Shown here piece by piece: positions 9,272 through 20,385 of a stretch of DNA of 64,000 bases. This stretch comes from Novosphingobium capsulatum NBRC 12533 (lineage in GTDB: Bacteria > Pseudomonadota > Alphaproteobacteria > Sphingomonadales > Sphingomonadaceae). The notes below the pieces were generated by a model, which was given only the letters and a program-made list of their open reading frames with translations, did not search any database and was not told the origin of the DNA. Every line of letters begins with the position of its first letter. The first letter of the stretch is position 1. The translations under genes and the position numbers were made by a program. Where the stretch lies: assembly GCF_001598375.1 (NCBI RefSeq), contig NZ_BCYV01000003.1, positions 1-64,000 of the forward strand, written 5' to 3'.

Positions 9272-10050
9272 TTCATGAACCAGCCGTGGCTGGCTACCAG
9301 CGACTGGCCGGTGAGCGCGTTGGTCGGGAAAGCGGCAAAGAACAGCGCCACTTCGGCGATATCGTCCACCGTGGTAAATTCGCCGTCCACCGTCTGGCCG
9401 AGCATGACGTTCTTGATCACCTCGTCCTCGCTGATGCCCAGCTCCTTGGCCTGCTCTGGAATCTGCTTGTCCACCAAAGGCGTGCGCACGAATCCGGGGC
9501 AGATCAGGTTGCTGCGCACGCCCTTCTTGCCGCCTTCCTTGGCGATGGTGCGCGCCAGGCCCTCGAGGCCGTGCTTGGCCGTGACATAGGCGCTCTTGAG
9601 CGGCGAGGCTTCCTTGGAATGGACCGAGCCCATGAACAGGATTGCGCCGCTGCCCTTGGCATACATGTGCGGCAACACGGCCTTGCTCGTCAGGAAGGCG
9701 CCATCGAGATGGATCGCCAGCATCTTTTTCCAGTCGGCAAAGGCGAAGTTTTCCACCGGGTTGACGATCTGGATACCCGCGTTCGACACCAGAATGTCCA
9801 CGCCACCCCACGCGTCCACCACCTTGGCCACGCCGGCGTTGACTTGGTCTTCGCTGGTCACGTCCATTTCCACGGCCATGGCGGCGCCGGGGTGATCGGC
9901 ATTGATGCCATCGGCCGCAGCCTGCGCCGCGTCGAGCTTGAGATCGGCAATCGCCACGCGGCCACCGGCAGCGGCATAGCGCTTGGCAATGGCCAGGCCG
10001 ATCCCGCTGGCAGCACCGGTGACGATGGCGATCTTGTTGTCGAGATTCAT
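9268..10050 (-). CDS. bdhA: 3-hydroxybutyrate dehydrogenase (SDR family)
   Basis: Oxidises (R)-3-hydroxybutyrate to acetoacetate with NAD, connecting polyhydroxybutyrate or ketone-body use with acetoacetyl-CoA. The Rossmann motif TGAASGIG is at residues 11-18, NAG follows in LVSNAGI, and the catalytic set is Ser in MGSVHS with YVTAK. It is 260 residues. ATG at 10050 has GGAGAG upstream. It lies 73 bp after a patatin-like gene on the same strand. Its TAG stop falls in the terminal repeat at 9268-9271. The substrate assignment is by family resemblance. Confidence 0.88.
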   Translation of the reverse strand: MNLDNKIAIVTGAASGIGLAIAKRYAAAGGRVAIADLKLDAAQAAADGINADHPGAAMAVEMDVTSEDQVNAGVAKVVDAWGGVDILVSNAGIQIVNPVENFAFADWKKMLAIHLDGAFLTSKAVLPHMYAKGSGAILFMGSVHSKEASPLKSAYVTAKHGLEGLARTIAKEGGKKGVRSNLICPGFVRTPLVDKQIPEQAKELGISEDEVIKNVMLGQTVDGEFTTVDDIAEVALFFAAFPTNALTGQSLVASHGWFMN

Positions 10051-10123
10051 GGTTTCACTCTCCAGGGTGTTTGGCCATGGGCCGTGGTCGGTCCCCAAGC
10101 AGGAAGCGTAAAAATCGGGTGGA

Positions 10124-11266
10124 TCAGGCCAGATCGAGCGTGACGATGCCGCGCTGTGGCCGCTTGCGGTTTTTCCAGCGCGGGCTGGCAAACGAGCGCT
10201 CGACATCGCGCCGGCCGTTTTCCCAGTGGCCGATCGCGGTCATGCGCGAAAACTCATAGTCCTTGTTCTGCGTTTCATAATCCTCGCTGCGGTTGATCAG
10301 GTGCAGGATCGTCACCGGCCCGTCCTGGGCATGGGCGGTCAACGTGGCGAGGTCGGCATCGTCGGCAAATTCGGGCGGCAGCCGTTCAGCGAGGCGCGCG
10401 GCGGCTGCCTCAAGGGCTTCGATCCGCTTCTGCATGTCGGTGTTGAGCCGGGTGCGGCTGGAAAAGCGGATGTCCTTCTCGCGCTGCGCTGTCTCGGCCA
10501 GGCTGCGCGGCATCATGCCGTGGGCGGAAAACAGATCGACCTGAAATACCAGCACGGGATCGCGCGCCGCCTGGGCGCGGGCCGGATCGTGGCGGTCAGC
10601 CTCGCGCGCGCGCTCGTCCAGCACGAATTGCAACGGGGTGTTGGAAACCAGTCCGCCATCCCAATAGGGATCGCCATCGATCATCACCGGCGGAAAGCCG
10701 GGGGGCAGCGCGCCGCTGGCCATGATGTGCTCGGGCTCGATCAGGCGGTCGCGGTTGTCGAAATAGGCGAAGTTGCCGTTGAGCACGTTGACCGCGCCCA
10801 CGCTGAAACGCACCTTGCCACTGTTGATCAGATCGAAATCCACCAGTTCCAGCAGCGTCTTGCGCAAGGGGCTGGTATCATAAAGGCTGATCGATTCCGG
10901 CGATCCGGGCAGGGCCAGCCACGATGGGGTGGTGCGTGGGGTGAAAAAGCCGGGAATGCCGGTCAGCGCCACGGATGCTGCGGCCCATTCGTTGAACAGG
11001 CGGCGTCCCCAGCCATCGGCGAACGGCGATTTGAACGGAATGCGCGAGCTGGCCTGTTCCCAGAACGCGCGCAGGTTGCGCACCCGGCGTTCGGGCGGAT
11101 TGCCGGCAATCAGCGCGGCGTTGACCGCGCCGATCGAAATGCCGGCCACCCAATCGGGGCTATAGCCATTGCTGGCCAACGCCTCGAACACGCCGGCTTG
11201 GTAGGCGCCCAGCGCCCCGCCGCCCTGAAGCACCAGAACACATCTTTCACGCGTGGCATCAGCCAT
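10124..11266 (-). CDS. Patatin-like phospholipase
   Basis: A 380-residue lipid acyl hydrolase using a Ser-Asp dyad. The oxyanion loop QGGGALGAY is at 14-22, the nucleophile elbow GISIG at 42-46 (Ser44), and the partner Asp in WDGGL. The C-terminal region is the DUF3734 type. Genes of this type often stand next to 3-hydroxybutyrate dehydrogenase in alphaproteobacteria, as here, and may act on storage granule lipids or polymers; that role is inferred. It has no signal peptide, so it is likely cytoplasmic. Confidence 0.87.
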   Translation of the reverse strand: MADATRERCVLVLQGGGALGAYQAGVFEALASNGYSPDWVAGISIGAVNAALIAGNPPERRVRNLRAFWEQASSRIPFKSPFADGWGRRLFNEWAAASVALTGIPGFFTPRTTPSWLALPGSPESISLYDTSPLRKTLLELVDFDLINSGKVRFSVGAVNVLNGNFAYFDNRDRLIEPEHIMASGALPPGFPPVMIDGDPYWDGGLVSNTPLQFVLDERAREADRHDPARAQAARDPVLVFQVDLFSAHGMMPRSLAETAQREKDIRFSSRTRLNTDMQKRIEALEAAAARLAERLPPEFADDADLATLTAHAQDGPVTILHLINRSEDYETQNKDYEFSRMTAIGHWENGRRDVERSFASPRWKNRKRPQRGIVTLDLA

Positions 11267-11476
11267 TATTGTTCCCGTCCTGCACCCGGCGATCCCGCGT
11301 CTGGCGGCAGATCATCCCGGTTGTGCATTGCACTATGAAGCGAGTGTGTGGCGGCAACGTGAAACTGGCAAGGCCGGTTCCGCAGCGCCCGTGCCGATTG
11401 TTGCTGCGGCACTTGCAAATTCCGCACGTTCTGCCGCTTTCCTTGCGGGCAAAGGCACCCTACATGGGCAGTCATC

Positions 11477-11959
11477 ATGGCAAGACCCACACCCCTCGCT
11501 TTCGACAAGAAGAAGATCGTCGCCGAAAACCGCCGCGCGCGGTTCGAGTATTTCGTCGAAGACGTGTACGAGGCGGGGATCGCGCTCACCGGCACCGAAG
11601 TGAAATCGCTCCGTTTTGGCGAGGGATCGATCGCCGAATCCTATGCCGAGGTGAAGAACGGCGAGGTGTGGCTGGTCAATTCCAACGTGCCCGAATTCAG
11701 CCACGGCAACCGCTTCAACCACGAGCCCAAGCGCCCGCGCAAGCTGCTGCTCAAGGAACGAGAGATCGCCAAGTTCCACGGCGCGGTGGAGCGCAAGGGC
11801 ATGACGCTGGTCCCCCTGTCGATCTATTTCAACGGACGCGGCCGGGCCAAGGTGGAACTCGCCCTGGCCAAGGGCAAGAACGCGGCCGACAAGCGCGCCA
11901 CGATCAAGGACCGCGACTGGCAGCGCGACAAGGCGCGCATCATGCGCGAACACGGCTGA
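11477..11959 (+). CDS. smpB: SsrA-binding protein SmpB
   Basis: Binds tmRNA and delivers it to stalled ribosomes for trans-translation. It is a 160-residue protein with the OB-fold core [20 protein letters not shown] and a basic C-terminal tail ([17 protein letters not shown]) that would enter the mRNA channel. It begins [20 protein letters not shown], a typical start. The tmRNA gene itself was not seen. A DUF2062 gene follows. Confidence 0.97.
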   Translation: MARPTPLAFDKKKIVAENRRARFEYFVEDVYEAGIALTGTEVKSLRFGEGSIAESYAEVKNGEVWLVNSNVPEFSHGNRFNHEPKRPRKLLLKEREIAKFHGAVERKGMTLVPLSIYFNGRGRAKVELALAKGKNAADKRATIKDRDWQRDKARIMREHG

Positions 11960-12088
11960 TGGTGCCGGGCCAGATGCACGTTCGGCTTCATCGCTTGGCA
12001 AGCTGAACGGGTGCATGGTGGCACTTGCGGCCGGCGGGCCGTGGTTTCACCGACTTTGCGCCACCAACCCTTGGGAATCGCCGTTTCA

Positions 12089-12634
12089 ATGCGCCAGAAG
12101 ATTGCCACGATGGTCCGCTCTTCCATGCCCACGCGCGAGCAGATGGAGCGCAACCGCCTGACCGGGCGACTGGCGGCGCGGGCGGAGCTGTGGCGCTTTA
12201 CCCGGCGCTCGGTGCCGCGCGGCGTGGCGATCGGGCTGCTCGTCGGCATCTTTGCGATGATCCCCGGGGTGCAGATCGCCGGCGCTGCGGCGATGTGCCT
12301 GCCATTCCGGGGCAACGTTCCGATCGCGGCGGGGATGACGTTCCTGTCCAATCCGGCGACAACGCCACTGTTCATCGCTGCCTCGCTGGCGCTAGGCAAC
12401 TGGTTCGGCTTTCACGCCGATGTCGCCACGTTCATGGCCCTGTTCGAACGCGGCGCCAGTGTGTCGGAATGGAGCGGCTGGCTGCTGTCGGATGCGGCCC
12501 CGGCGTTGATTTTCGGGTTGTTCGTGATCTCGGTGGTGGCCGCCGCGCTGGGCTATGTCATCGCTGCATTTGCCTGGCGCTGGTGGACGGTGCACAAGCG
12601 GCGCACGCGCCTGGCGATGCGGGTGGAGCAATAA
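12089..12634 (+). CDS. DUF2062 inner-membrane protein
   Basis: A 181-residue protein with the DUF2062 signature: PTREQMERNRLTGR, then LWRFTRRSVPRGVAIGLLVG, and FLSNPATTPLFI. Three hydrophobic segments are visible, around GVAIGLLVGIFAMIPGVQIA, TPLFIAASLALGNW and ALIFGLFVISVVAAALGYVI, so it is an integral membrane protein of unknown function. The ATG at 12089 gives a short basic N-terminus before the conserved region; an ATG at 12110 is also possible. It ends 16 bp before cckA, so the two may be cotranscribed. Confidence 0.82.
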   Translation: MRQKIATMVRSSMPTREQMERNRLTGRLAARAELWRFTRRSVPRGVAIGLLVGIFAMIPGVQIAGAAAMCLPFRGNVPIAAGMTFLSNPATTPLFIAASLALGNWFGFHADVATFMALFERGASVSEWSGWLLSDAAPALIFGLFVISVVAAALGYVIAAFAWRWWTVHKRRTRLAMRVEQ

Positions 12635-12650
12635 AGGGGGCGGGCGGCCC

Positions 12651-15149
12651 ATGCTGCCTGTCATGGTGAAGGGAGCAAGCGTGCCGGCCGCAGCGGGCGA
12701 TATCGACGGGGGCAACAATCTGTCCGGGGCGCCGCACGCCGCTGGCAAGGGCCCGGCATGGCGGCGCGATGCGGCCTGGGTGGCTGCCGCCGCACTGGCC
12801 GGGGCTGCGCTGCTGTGGCTGCTGGCGGGCGATGCCGTGCTGGCCGCAGCCTACCTGGTGGGCATTGCCGTGCTGGTCTTGATGGCGCGCCTGCTGCTGC
12901 GCTTCGTTCCGGCACGCGGAGAGACTGCACCGGCCGCGCCCGACTGGTCGGTGACCTTTGCCGCGATCGAGCGGCCCGATGAAGCACTGGCGATTTTGGA
13001 CCGGGCCGGCCGCCTTGCCTGCGCCAACAGCCGCTTTGCGGAGTGGTTTGGCCATGTCGCGCCGCCGCGCCTGCCGCTCGATGGGCCGGCTGTCGAAGCG
13101 CTCGATGGCGCGGTGCGCGCGGCCTGGCGCGATGGCCGTGCCCAGCTTGGTGAAATCACCTCGGCCAAGGGGCGCTGGCGGGTGGAACTCTTGCGCGCCG
13201 GGCGTGGGCAGGATCACCTGGTGTGTCGGTTCATTCCCCTGGAACAGGCAGACCTGGTTGCCGACATGGCCGGGCATGTTGCCGGAAAGCTCGGCCGTGC
13301 TCTGGCCCGCGAAGGCATCCAGGCGGCCGTGGTCATGCCCGATGGCCTGGTGCGCGCCGCCAACCGCGCCTTTGCCACCCGCGCTGGCGGGGAAGGCGCG
13401 CAGGTGGGCGGCAGCGATTTCGTCTCATGGTTCCGGGCCGATGATGCCGAACGCATCTTCTATGCCCGCGAAGGCGCGCGCGGCACGCCGGTGCGCTTTG
13501 TCCACGTGCCGATCGCCGATCCCGATGGCGTGGCGAGCACCGATCCGGCGCGGGTGCCTTCGCTGTTCCTGATCATCGACAACGATGGCGCGCTGGGTGA
13601 TGCCCGCGCCGGGCTGCCGCAGATCGAGGCGCTGCTCTCGCGCCTGCCGCTCGGCCTGGCGATGACCGATCGCGATGGCCGCTTCCTCTTTGCCAATCGC
13701 GCGTTCCTGCGCGCGGCCGGCCACGATGATACCGTGCCGCCGCCCTATCCCTCCGACCTGGTGATCCGCGAGGACAAGGGCGCGCTGGCCGATGCCGTGC
13801 GCCGCTATACCCAGGGCGCGCCCACGGCGGGCGACGTGGCAGTGCGCCTGCGCGCCTCGCCCGAAGAGCCGGTTTCGCTCAGCCTTGCCGGCGTGCGCGG
13901 CATGGGTGAGGGCGCGGTGCTGCTCAGCCTCAAGGATTCGACCGAGGAAGCCCGCCTCAAGCGCGAGATTGCCCAGGCCACCAAGATGCAGGCGGTGGGC
14001 CAGCTCGCCGGCGGCGTGGCGCACGATTTCAACAATGTGCTTACCGCGATCATCGGCTATTGCGATCTGATCCTGATGCGCCACACGCCGGGCGACAGCG
14101 ATTACGACGATATCCAGCAGATCAAGGCCAATTCCAACCGCGCGGCCTCGCTCACCCGGCAATTGCTGGCCTTTTCGCGCCAGCAGACGCTGCGCCCCGA
14201 GGTGCTGCAACTGCCCGATGTCGTGGCCGAGGTTTCCACCCTGCTCAAGCGCCTCTTGGGTGAGAAGATCCAGCTCAACGTGACGCACGATCGCGATCTG
14301 GGCCTGGTGCGCGCCGATCCGGTGCAGCTGGAGCAGGTACTGCTCAACCTTGCCGTCAATGCCCGCGATGCGATGACCGCCAACGGTGCCGATACCAAGA
14401 CCGGCGGCACCCTGCGCATCGCCACGCGGCGGGTGAGCGCCAATGACGTGCGGGCGATGAAAAGCGAAATCCTGCCGGTGGCAGACTATACCGCGCTGGT
14501 GGTGGAAGACACCGGGCACGGCATCAAGCCCTCGCAGATCGGCAAGATCTTCGAACCGTTCTTCACCACCAAGGAAAAGGGCAAGGGCACCGGCCTTGGC
14601 CTTTCCACTGTCTATGGCATCGTCAAGCAATCGGGCGGCTTCATCTTTGCCGATAGCGAGGTGGGCAAGGGCACGCGCTTTACCATCTATCTGCCCGTCC
14701 ACGTGCCCGATCCGGCCGAGGTGGCAGAGGCGGCCAAGCCCAAGGGCGAGACGCGCCGCACGCAATGGACCGGTGGTGGGCGCGTGCTCTTGGTAGAGGA
14801 CGAGGACACCGTGCGCGCCGTGGCCGAACGGGCGCTGGTCCGCCAGGGCTATGAGGTGACCACGGCGGCCGACGGCGAGGACGGCCTGGAGGCGCTGTCG
14901 CGCATCATGGCGGTTGGCGGGGATATCGACCTGGTGGTGTCCGACGTAGTCATGCCCTCGATGGATGGGCCGGCCATGGCGCGCGAGATCCGCCGGGTTA
15001 AGCCCGATCTGCCGGTGCTGTTCATGTCAGGCTATGCCGAAGAGCAACTTCGCCGCGAGATCGACATCCCCAACATGCATTTCCTGGCCAAGCCGTTTTC
15101 GGTGGCGCAGATCGTGGCGGCGGTGGAACAGGTGCTGCGCGGGGAGTGA
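12651..15149 (+). CDS. cckA: Cell-cycle hybrid histidine kinase CckA
   Basis: An 832-residue membrane hybrid kinase. In Caulobacter it phosphorylates ChpT, which passes phosphate to CtrA and CpdR. Two hydrophobic segments lie near residues 40-85, followed by a long PAS-like sensory region. The phospho-acceptor is His458 in GGVAHDFNNVL, then the ATPase boxes (NLAVNARDAM, DTGHGI, GKGTGLGLSTV). A receiver domain ends the protein with Asp765 in VVSDVVMPSMDG. The CckA-specific HDFNN and FADSEVGKGT segments make the name secure. The ATG at 12651 has AAAGGGGG upstream; ATG 12663 is an alternative. The cpdR gene lies 14 kb downstream. Confidence 0.95.
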   Translation: MLPVMVKGASVPAAAGDIDGGNNLSGAPHAAGKGPAWRRDAAWVAAAALAGAALLWLLAGDAVLAAAYLVGIAVLVLMARLLLRFVPARGETAPAAPDWSVTFAAIERPDEALAILDRAGRLACANSRFAEWFGHVAPPRLPLDGPAVEALDGAVRAAWRDGRAQLGEITSAKGRWRVELLRAGRGQDHLVCRFIPLEQADLVADMAGHVAGKLGRALAREGIQAAVVMPDGLVRAANRAFATRAGGEGAQVGGSDFVSWFRADDAERIFYAREGARGTPVRFVHVPIADPDGVASTDPARVPSLFLIIDNDGALGDARAGLPQIEALLSRLPLGLAMTDRDGRFLFANRAFLRAAGHDDTVPPPYPSDLVIREDKGALADAVRRYTQGAPTAGDVAVRLRASPEEPVSLSLAGVRGMGEGAVLLSLKDSTEEARLKREIAQATKMQAVGQLAGGVAHDFNNVLTAIIGYCDLILMRHTPGDSDYDDIQQIKANSNRAASLTRQLLAFSRQQTLRPEVLQLPDVVAEVSTLLKRLLGEKIQLNVTHDRDLGLVRADPVQLEQVLLNLAVNARDAMTANGADTKTGGTLRIATRRVSANDVRAMKSEILPVADYTALVVEDTGHGIKPSQIGKIFEPFFTTKEKGKGTGLGLSTVYGIVKQSGGFIFADSEVGKGTRFTIYLPVHVPDPAEVAEAAKPKGETRRTQWTGGGRVLLVEDEDTVRAVAERALVRQGYEVTTAADGEDGLEALSRIMAVGGDIDLVVSDVVMPSMDGPAMAREIRRVKPDLPVLFMSGYAEEQLRREIDIPNMHFLAKPFSVAQIVAAVEQVLRGE

Positions 15150-15150
15150 G

Positions 15151-15265
15151 GGCCCCTCCACCACCCGCTGCGCGGGCGTTTCCCCTCCCCACGATGTGGG
15201 GAGGGCCTTCAAGATCCCCCCCACATCGTGGGGAGGTGGCAGGCCGCAGGCCTGACGGAGGGGCG
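15151..15265. repeat. Repeat family A, copy 1
   Basis: A structured stretch with outer arms GCCCCTCCACC and TGACGGAGGGGC and inner arms CTCCCCACGATGTGGGGAG and CCCACATCGTGGGGAGG. It directly follows the cckA stop codon. A clearly related copy lies in the opposite orientation after alaS (20386-20500), at about three quarters identity by eye. Confidence 0.75.
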
Positions 15266-15438
15266 GGCCGAACAAGCCAGCTGAGTCGCCAATTCCGCCA
15301 CGATGGCAGCATTTTCCCACACCGAAGAAATGCCATGCCGAGCGTGGCTTGCGGTGCCGGCGAGCTTGAAAAAGTCCCTGAAATCCCCATGTTTCCAGTG
15401 CGCAGCGGGAATTGTCTCCGCTCTGGAGAGAATTTTTC

Positions 15439-15476
15439 GTTCCCCTCTTGTTCCATTGGAACAGAATAAGTACATT
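15439..15476 (+). promoter_or_regulatory. recA promoter with LexA (SOS) box
   Basis: GTTCCCCTCTTGTTC at 15439-15453 fits the alphaproteobacterial LexA site GTTC-N7-GTTC exactly. TTGTTC (15448-15453) can serve as -35, and TACATT (15471-15476) lies 17 bp further as -10, so LexA binding would block the -35 element. The recA start is 54 bp beyond the -10 element. Confidence 0.85.
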
Positions 15477-15529
15477 GTTCTGCGTGTTGACGGTTCGTGT
15501 CAGCCATCTCTAGGCAAGGGGAAGCAGCC

Positions 15530-16600
15530 ATGGCGGCGCAGCTCAAGCTCATTCAGGAAGGCAAAGAAAAGGACATGGATCGTCAGAAGGCGCTAGACGC
15601 CGCACTGGCCCAGATCGACCGCGCATTCGGCAAGGGCTCGGTGATGAAGCTGGGTTCCAAGGAGACGATGCAGGTGGAAGCGATTTCCACCGGCTCGCTC
15701 GGGCTGGACATCGCGCTGGGCATTGGCGGCCTGCCACGCGGCCGCATTATCGAAATCTATGGCCCGGAAAGCTCGGGCAAGACCACCCTGGCGCTGCACG
15801 CCATTGCCGAGGCCCAGAAGACCGGCGGCACGGCCGCCTTCGTTGACGCCGAACACGCGCTCGATCCGGTCTATGCCAAGAAGCTGGGCGTCAACATCGA
15901 TGAACTGATCGTCTCGCAGCCCGACACGGGCGAGCAGGCGCTGGAAATCGTCGATACGCTGGTCCGCTCCAACGCGATCGACATCCTCGTGGTGGACTCG
16001 GTCGCCGCGCTGGTGCCCCGCGCCGAAATCGAAGGCGAAATGGGCGACAGCCACGTCGGCCTGCAAGCCCGCCTGATGAGCCAGGCACTGCGCAAGCTGA
16101 CTGGTTCGATCAGCCGTTCGCGCTGCATGGTGATCTTCATCAACCAGGTGCGCATGAAGATCGGCGTGATGTACGGCAACCCGGAAACCACCACCGGCGG
16201 TAACGCGCTCAAGTTCTATGCTTCGTGCCGTCTCGATATCCGCCGCACCGGCCAGATCAAGGATCGCGACGAAATCACCGGCAACACCACTCGGGTGAAG
16301 GTCGTCAAGAACAAGGTCGCCCCGCCGTTCAAGCAGGTCGAATTCGACATCATGTATGGCGAAGGCATCTCCAAGATCGGGGAAATCCTCGATCTGGGCG
16401 TCAAGGCCGGCCTGGTTGAAAAGTCGGGCGCATGGTTCAGCTATGACTCGGTGCGCATCGGCCAGGGTCGTGAAAACGCCAAGAACTTCCTGCGCGAAAA
16501 CACCGAACTGCGCGATCGCCTGGAAGCGGCGATCCGTGGCCGGACCGAGCAGGTGGCCGAAGGCCTGATGGCCGGCCCTGACGCCGATGACGATATCTGA
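15530..16600 (+). CDS. recA: Recombinase RecA
   Basis: ATP-dependent strand-exchange protein for homologous recombination and the coprotease that triggers LexA cleavage. It has 356 residues. Walker A GPESSGKT is at 78-85, Walker B is in [10 protein letters not shown], and loop motifs [16 protein letters not shown] follow. ATG 15530 has AAGGGGA upstream; [11 protein letters not shown] at 15575 is an internal alternative start. An SOS box lies 77 bp upstream of the start codon. A GC-rich hairpin follows the stop. Confidence 0.98.
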   Translation: MAAQLKLIQEGKEKDMDRQKALDAALAQIDRAFGKGSVMKLGSKETMQVEAISTGSLGLDIALGIGGLPRGRIIEIYGPESSGKTTLALHAIAEAQKTGGTAAFVDAEHALDPVYAKKLGVNIDELIVSQPDTGEQALEIVDTLVRSNAIDILVVDSVAALVPRAEIEGEMGDSHVGLQARLMSQALRKLTGSISRSRCMVIFINQVRMKIGVMYGNPETTTGGNALKFYASCRLDIRRTGQIKDRDEITGNTTRVKVVKNKVAPPFKQVEFDIMYGEGISKIGEILDLGVKAGLVEKSGAWFSYDSVRIGQGRENAKNFLRENTELRDRLEAAIRGRTEQVAEGLMAGPDADDDI

Positions 16601-16619
16601 TCAGGCGTTGATCTGATCC

Positions 16620-16659
16620 GCAGGGCGCGATGGCGGCAGGCTGCCGCGCCACGCCCTGC
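16620..16659 (+). terminator. Possible recA terminator hairpin
   Basis: GCAGGGCG (16620-16627) pairs with CGCCCTGC (16652-16659), and an inner pair TGGCGGCAG with CTGCCGCGCCA continues the stem with a bulge. The tail CGTTCCTT has few T residues, so efficiency is uncertain. Confidence 0.45.
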
Positions 16660-16812
16660 CGTTCCTTGCTCCCGGCGCGTCGTTCCAGGTGAATGGCGCG
16701 CCGCTGGCGTTTTGGCCAGGCAAAGTCTTTCATCCCGGCGACAACGCCAGGATCAGGGCGTGACGCAAGCGCCGCTGTCGCCAAGCTCGCGGCGATCGTT
16801 TATACCGGCAGC

Positions 16813-17643
16813 ATGACACAGGCGATGGATTGGCAGGGCGGCGTCGGCCGCGCCTGGGCAGAAGAATGGCAGCGCACCGATCGCACCTTTGCGCAGCTGA
16901 CCCCGGCCTTGCTGGCAACGATCGCTGCCATGCCCGGCCATCGGGTGCTCGACATCGGTTGCGGTGCGGGCGAACTGGCCTTGTCGCTGGCCGCTGCCAG
17001 ACCCAAGGGCGCGGTATGCGGGATCGACCTGTCGGCTGATCTCATCGCTGCCGCGCAGCAGCGTGGGGCCGGCCGCGCCAATGCGCGCTTTGCCATCGCC
17101 GATGCCAGCCGGTGGCAGGATCCTGCTTTCACGCCCGATCTGCTGGTATCGCGCCACGGGGTGATGTTCTTTGCCGATCCGCCCGCCGCCTTTGCCCATC
17201 TGGCGACCGTGGCGGCGCCGGGGGCGCGGCTGGTGTTCTCGTGCTTTCGCGCTCCGGCCGAAAATGCCTGGGCCTCCGCCATGGCGGGCTTGGCACCACC
17301 GCCCGCGCAGCCTGCTGATCCGCATGCTCCCAACCCCTTTTCTCCAGGCCCGTTTGCCTTTGCCGATCCCGATCATGTGCGGGCCATGCTGGCGGGCTGG
17401 ACAGACCTGGTCTTTACGCCCCACGATTTCGACTATCTGGCAGGCGAGGGGCCCGACGCCGCCGAGCAGGCCCTGGCCCTGTTCCGCCGCATCGGGCCGG
17501 CCGCCTCGGCCTTGCGCCAGGCAGCGGAGGCTGACCGCGCCGGGATCGAGCAGCGGCTGCGCGAGGTGATCGCCGCGCACACCCGCGATGGAAAGGTGTC
17601 CTTCGTCGCAGCCGCCTGGATCGTTACCGCCACGAAAGCGTAA
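16813..17643 (+). CDS. Class I SAM-dependent methyltransferase
   Basis: A 276-residue methyltransferase. Motif [10 protein letters not shown] is at 45-53, followed by the acidic end of strand 2 (CGIDLS) and motif IV in [10 protein letters not shown]. The ATG at 16813 gives the start [19 protein letters not shown] seen in Ubie/BioC-like proteins of this group. It ends 64 bp before alaS, with which it may be cotranscribed. The substrate is unknown. Confidence 0.85.
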   Translation: MTQAMDWQGGVGRAWAEEWQRTDRTFAQLTPALLATIAAMPGHRVLDIGCGAGELALSLAAARPKGAVCGIDLSADLIAAAQQRGAGRANARFAIADASRWQDPAFTPDLLVSRHGVMFFADPPAAFAHLATVAAPGARLVFSCFRAPAENAWASAMAGLAPPPAQPADPHAPNPFSPGPFAFADPDHVRAMLAGWTDLVFTPHDFDYLAGEGPDAAEQALALFRRIGPAASALRQAAEADRAGIEQRLREVIAAHTRDGKVSFVAAAWIVTATKA

Positions 17644-17707
17644 TGCGATCACGGTTAGCGATGAATCCCGCTTGTTCCTTGGCCACGCCTCGCCTAATCG
17701 GCGGGGC

Positions 17708-20353
17708 ATGACTTCGACGAACGAAATCCGCCGGTCCTTCCTGGAATACTTCGGCTCGCAAGGCCACGAAGTGGTGCCATCCGCGCCGCTCGTTCCTTAC
17801 AACGACCCGACGCTGATGTTCACCAATGCGGGCATGGTCCCGTTCAAGAACGTCTTCACGGGTCTGGAAACGCGCAGCATTCCGCGCGCCACGTCTTCGC
17901 AGAAGTGCGTGCGCGCCGGGGGCAAGCACAACGACCTGGATAACGTGGGCTATACCGCGCGGCACCACACGTTCTTCGAAATGCTGGGCAATTTCTCGTT
18001 CGGCGATTACTTCAAGGAACAGGCGATCACCAACGCCTGGACCCTGCTGACCAAGGTTTGGGGCATTCCTGCCGAAAAGCTGCTGGTTACCGTCTATCAC
18101 ACCGATGAAGACGCCGCCGCGCTGTGGCGCAAGATTGCCGGACTGCCCGACGACAAGATCATCCGCATCGCCACCAAGGACAACTTCTGGGCGATGGGCG
18201 ATGATGGCCCATGCGGCCCGTGCTCGGAAATCTTCTACGATCATGGCGCGCATATCGCCGGTGGCCCTCCGGGCAGCCCGGACGAGGACGGCGATCGTTT
18301 CATCGAAATCTGGAACCTCGTGTTCATGCAGTTCGAGCAGGCCGCCGGCGAGATCGTCGGCGAGCTGCCCAAGCCCTCGATCGATACCGGCATGGGGCTG
18401 GAACGCATTGCCGCCGTGCTCCAGGGCGAGCACGACAACTATGACACCGACACGTTCCGCGCGCTGATCGCCGCCTCGGAAAGCCTGACCGGCGTGAAGG
18501 CTACCGGCGAACATACCGCCAGCCACCGCGTGATCGCCGATCACCTGCGCTCGTCCAGCTTCCTGCTGGCCGATGGCGTGCTGCCGTCGAACGAAGGACG
18601 CGGCTATGTGCTGCGCCGGATCATGCGCCGCGCCATGCGCCACGCCCATCTCCTGGGCGCCAAGGATCCGCTGATGCACCGCCTGGTGGGTTCGCTGGTG
18701 ACCGAAATGGGCCAGGCCTATCCCGAACTGGGCCGTGCCCAGCCGCTGATCGAGGAAGTGCTGCAGCGCGAGGAAACCCGTTTCCGCCAGACGCTGTCGA
18801 ACGGCCTGCGCCTGCTCGATGAAGCCTCGGCTGGGCTGGGCGAAGGCGACAAGCTGCCTGGCGAAACCGCGTTCCGCCTCTATGACACGTTCGGCTTCCC
18901 CTATGACCTCACCGAAGACGCGCTGCGCGCCCGTGGCGTGAGCGTCGATCGCGAAGGCTTTGACGCGGCCATGGCCCAGCAGAAGGCCGCCGCGCGCGCT
19001 GCGTGGAAGGGTTCGGGCGAGGCGGCATCGAGCGAAGTGTGGTTCGACATCGCCGAGCGCGAAGGCGCGACCGAGTTCACCGGCTACACCGCCACGAGCG
19101 GTGAGGGCGTTGTCGTGGCCCTGGTCAAGGACGGCGTTGAAGTTACCGAAGCCCAGGCCGGCGACACGGTGACCGTGCTGACCAACCAGACGCCGTTCTA
19201 TGGCGAAAGCGGCGGCCAGATGGGCGATGCCGGCACGATCGCCGGCGCCGATGGCCTCAAGCTGACGGTGACCGATACGGCCAAGCCGCTTGGCCGCCTG
19301 CACGCCCACCAGGCCGTGGTCGATGCCGGCACGATCCACGTCGGCGATGCCGTGCAACTGGCGGTCGACGTGGTGCGCCGCGATGCTACGCGCGCCAACC
19401 ATTCGGCCACGCACCTGCTGCACCAGGCGCTGCGCAACCGTTTGGGCGCGCATGTCACGCAAAAGGGCTCGCTGGTGGCGCCCGACCGCCTGCGGTTCGA
19501 CTTTTCGCATCCCACGGCGCTGAGCGCGGACGATATCGCCGCGATTGAAACCGAGGTGAACGCCGAAATCCGCGCCAACGAAACGGTCAGCACCCGTCTG
19601 ATGACGCCCGACGACGCCATCGCTGCCGGTGCCATGGCGCTGTTCGGCGAAAAGTACGGCGACGAAGTGCGCGTGCTGTCGATGGGCCGCACCATGGACA
19701 AGGTCTATTCGGTGGAACTGTGCGGCGGCACGCATGTGCGCGCGCTGGGCGATATCGGCGTGTTCCGCATCGTGGGCGAAAGCGCGGTGTCTTCGGGCGT
19801 GCGCCGGATCGAGGCGCTGACCGGCGAAGGCGCGCGGCAGTGGCTGATTGGCCGCGAAGACGCGCTCAAGCACACTGCCAGCCTGCTGCGCACCACGCCT
19901 GATGACGTGGAAGCGCGCGTGGCCGCGCTGATCGAGGAACGGCGCAAGCTGGAGCGCGAACTGGCCGAAGCCAAGAAGGCGCTGGCCCTGGGTGGTGGCG
20001 GCGCCAAGGCCGAGGCAGCCGACGAAAGCGTGGGCGGCGTGACGTTCTCGGGCCAGGTGCTCGACGGGCTCGATCCCAAGGAGCTGCGCGGGTTGCTCGA
20101 CCAGGCCAAGCAGCGCATCGGTTCGGGCGTGGCGGTGATCGTCGCGGTCAACGATGGCCGCGCCTCGATCGCGGCGGCGGTAACCGAGGATCTGGCTGGC
20201 AAGGTCAGCGCCGTCGATCTGGTCCGCGCCGGCGTGGAAGCGCTGGGCGGCAAGGGCGGCGGCGGCCGTCCCGACATGGCCCAGGGCGGCGGCCCCGATG
20301 GCAGCAAGGCGGCCGATGCGCTGGCTGCGGCCAAGGCCGTGCTCGCCGGGTAA
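17708..20353 (+). CDS. alaS: Alanine-tRNA ligase
   Basis: Charges tRNA-Ala. It is 881 residues, full length for the family. The N-terminal class II catalytic core starts [20 protein letters not shown] and contains [12 protein letters not shown]. The editing domain shows its metal ligands in [10 protein letters not shown] and CGGTHV. The C-terminal oligomerisation (DHHA1) part is Gly-rich, ending [16 protein letters not shown] 17708 was chosen as the conserved family start. It is followed by repeat family A. Confidence 0.98.
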   Translation: MTSTNEIRRSFLEYFGSQGHEVVPSAPLVPYNDPTLMFTNAGMVPFKNVFTGLETRSIPRATSSQKCVRAGGKHNDLDNVGYTARHHTFFEMLGNFSFGDYFKEQAITNAWTLLTKVWGIPAEKLLVTVYHTDEDAAALWRKIAGLPDDKIIRIATKDNFWAMGDDGPCGPCSEIFYDHGAHIAGGPPGSPDEDGDRFIEIWNLVFMQFEQAAGEIVGELPKPSIDTGMGLERIAAVLQGEHDNYDTDTFRALIAASESLTGVKATGEHTASHRVIADHLRSSSFLLADGVLPSNEGRGYVLRRIMRRAMRHAHLLGAKDPLMHRLVGSLVTEMGQAYPELGRAQPLIEEVLQREETRFRQTLSNGLRLLDEASAGLGEGDKLPGETAFRLYDTFGFPYDLTEDALRARGVSVDREGFDAAMAQQKAAARAAWKGSGEAASSEVWFDIAEREGATEFTGYTATSGEGVVVALVKDGVEVTEAQAGDTVTVLTNQTPFYGESGGQMGDAGTIAGADGLKLTVTDTAKPLGRLHAHQAVVDAGTIHVGDAVQLAVDVVRRDATRANHSATHLLHQALRNRLGAHVTQKGSLVAPDRLRFDFSHPTALSADDIAAIETEVNAEIRANETVSTRLMTPDDAIAAGAMALFGEKYGDEVRVLSMGRTMDKVYSVELCGGTHVRALGDIGVFRIVGESAVSSGVRRIEALTGEGARQWLIGREDALKHTASLLRTTPDDVEARVAALIEERRKLERELAEAKKALALGGGGAKAEAADESVGGVTFSGQVLDGLDPKELRGLLDQAKQRIGSGVAVIVAVNDGRASIAAAVTEDLAGKVSAVDLVRAGVEALGGKGGGGRPDMAQGGGPDGSKAADALAAAKAVLAG

Positions 20354-20385
20354 TTTTCTCATGCTGGAGGGGTTGGTTGTTCGCC

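Noticed and set aside
17624..20362. A 912-codon minus-strand frame opposite alaS
   Set aside because: It mirrors the third-position GC bias of alaS, is rich in His, Arg, Gly and Ala without domains, and alaS on the other strand is fully conserved.
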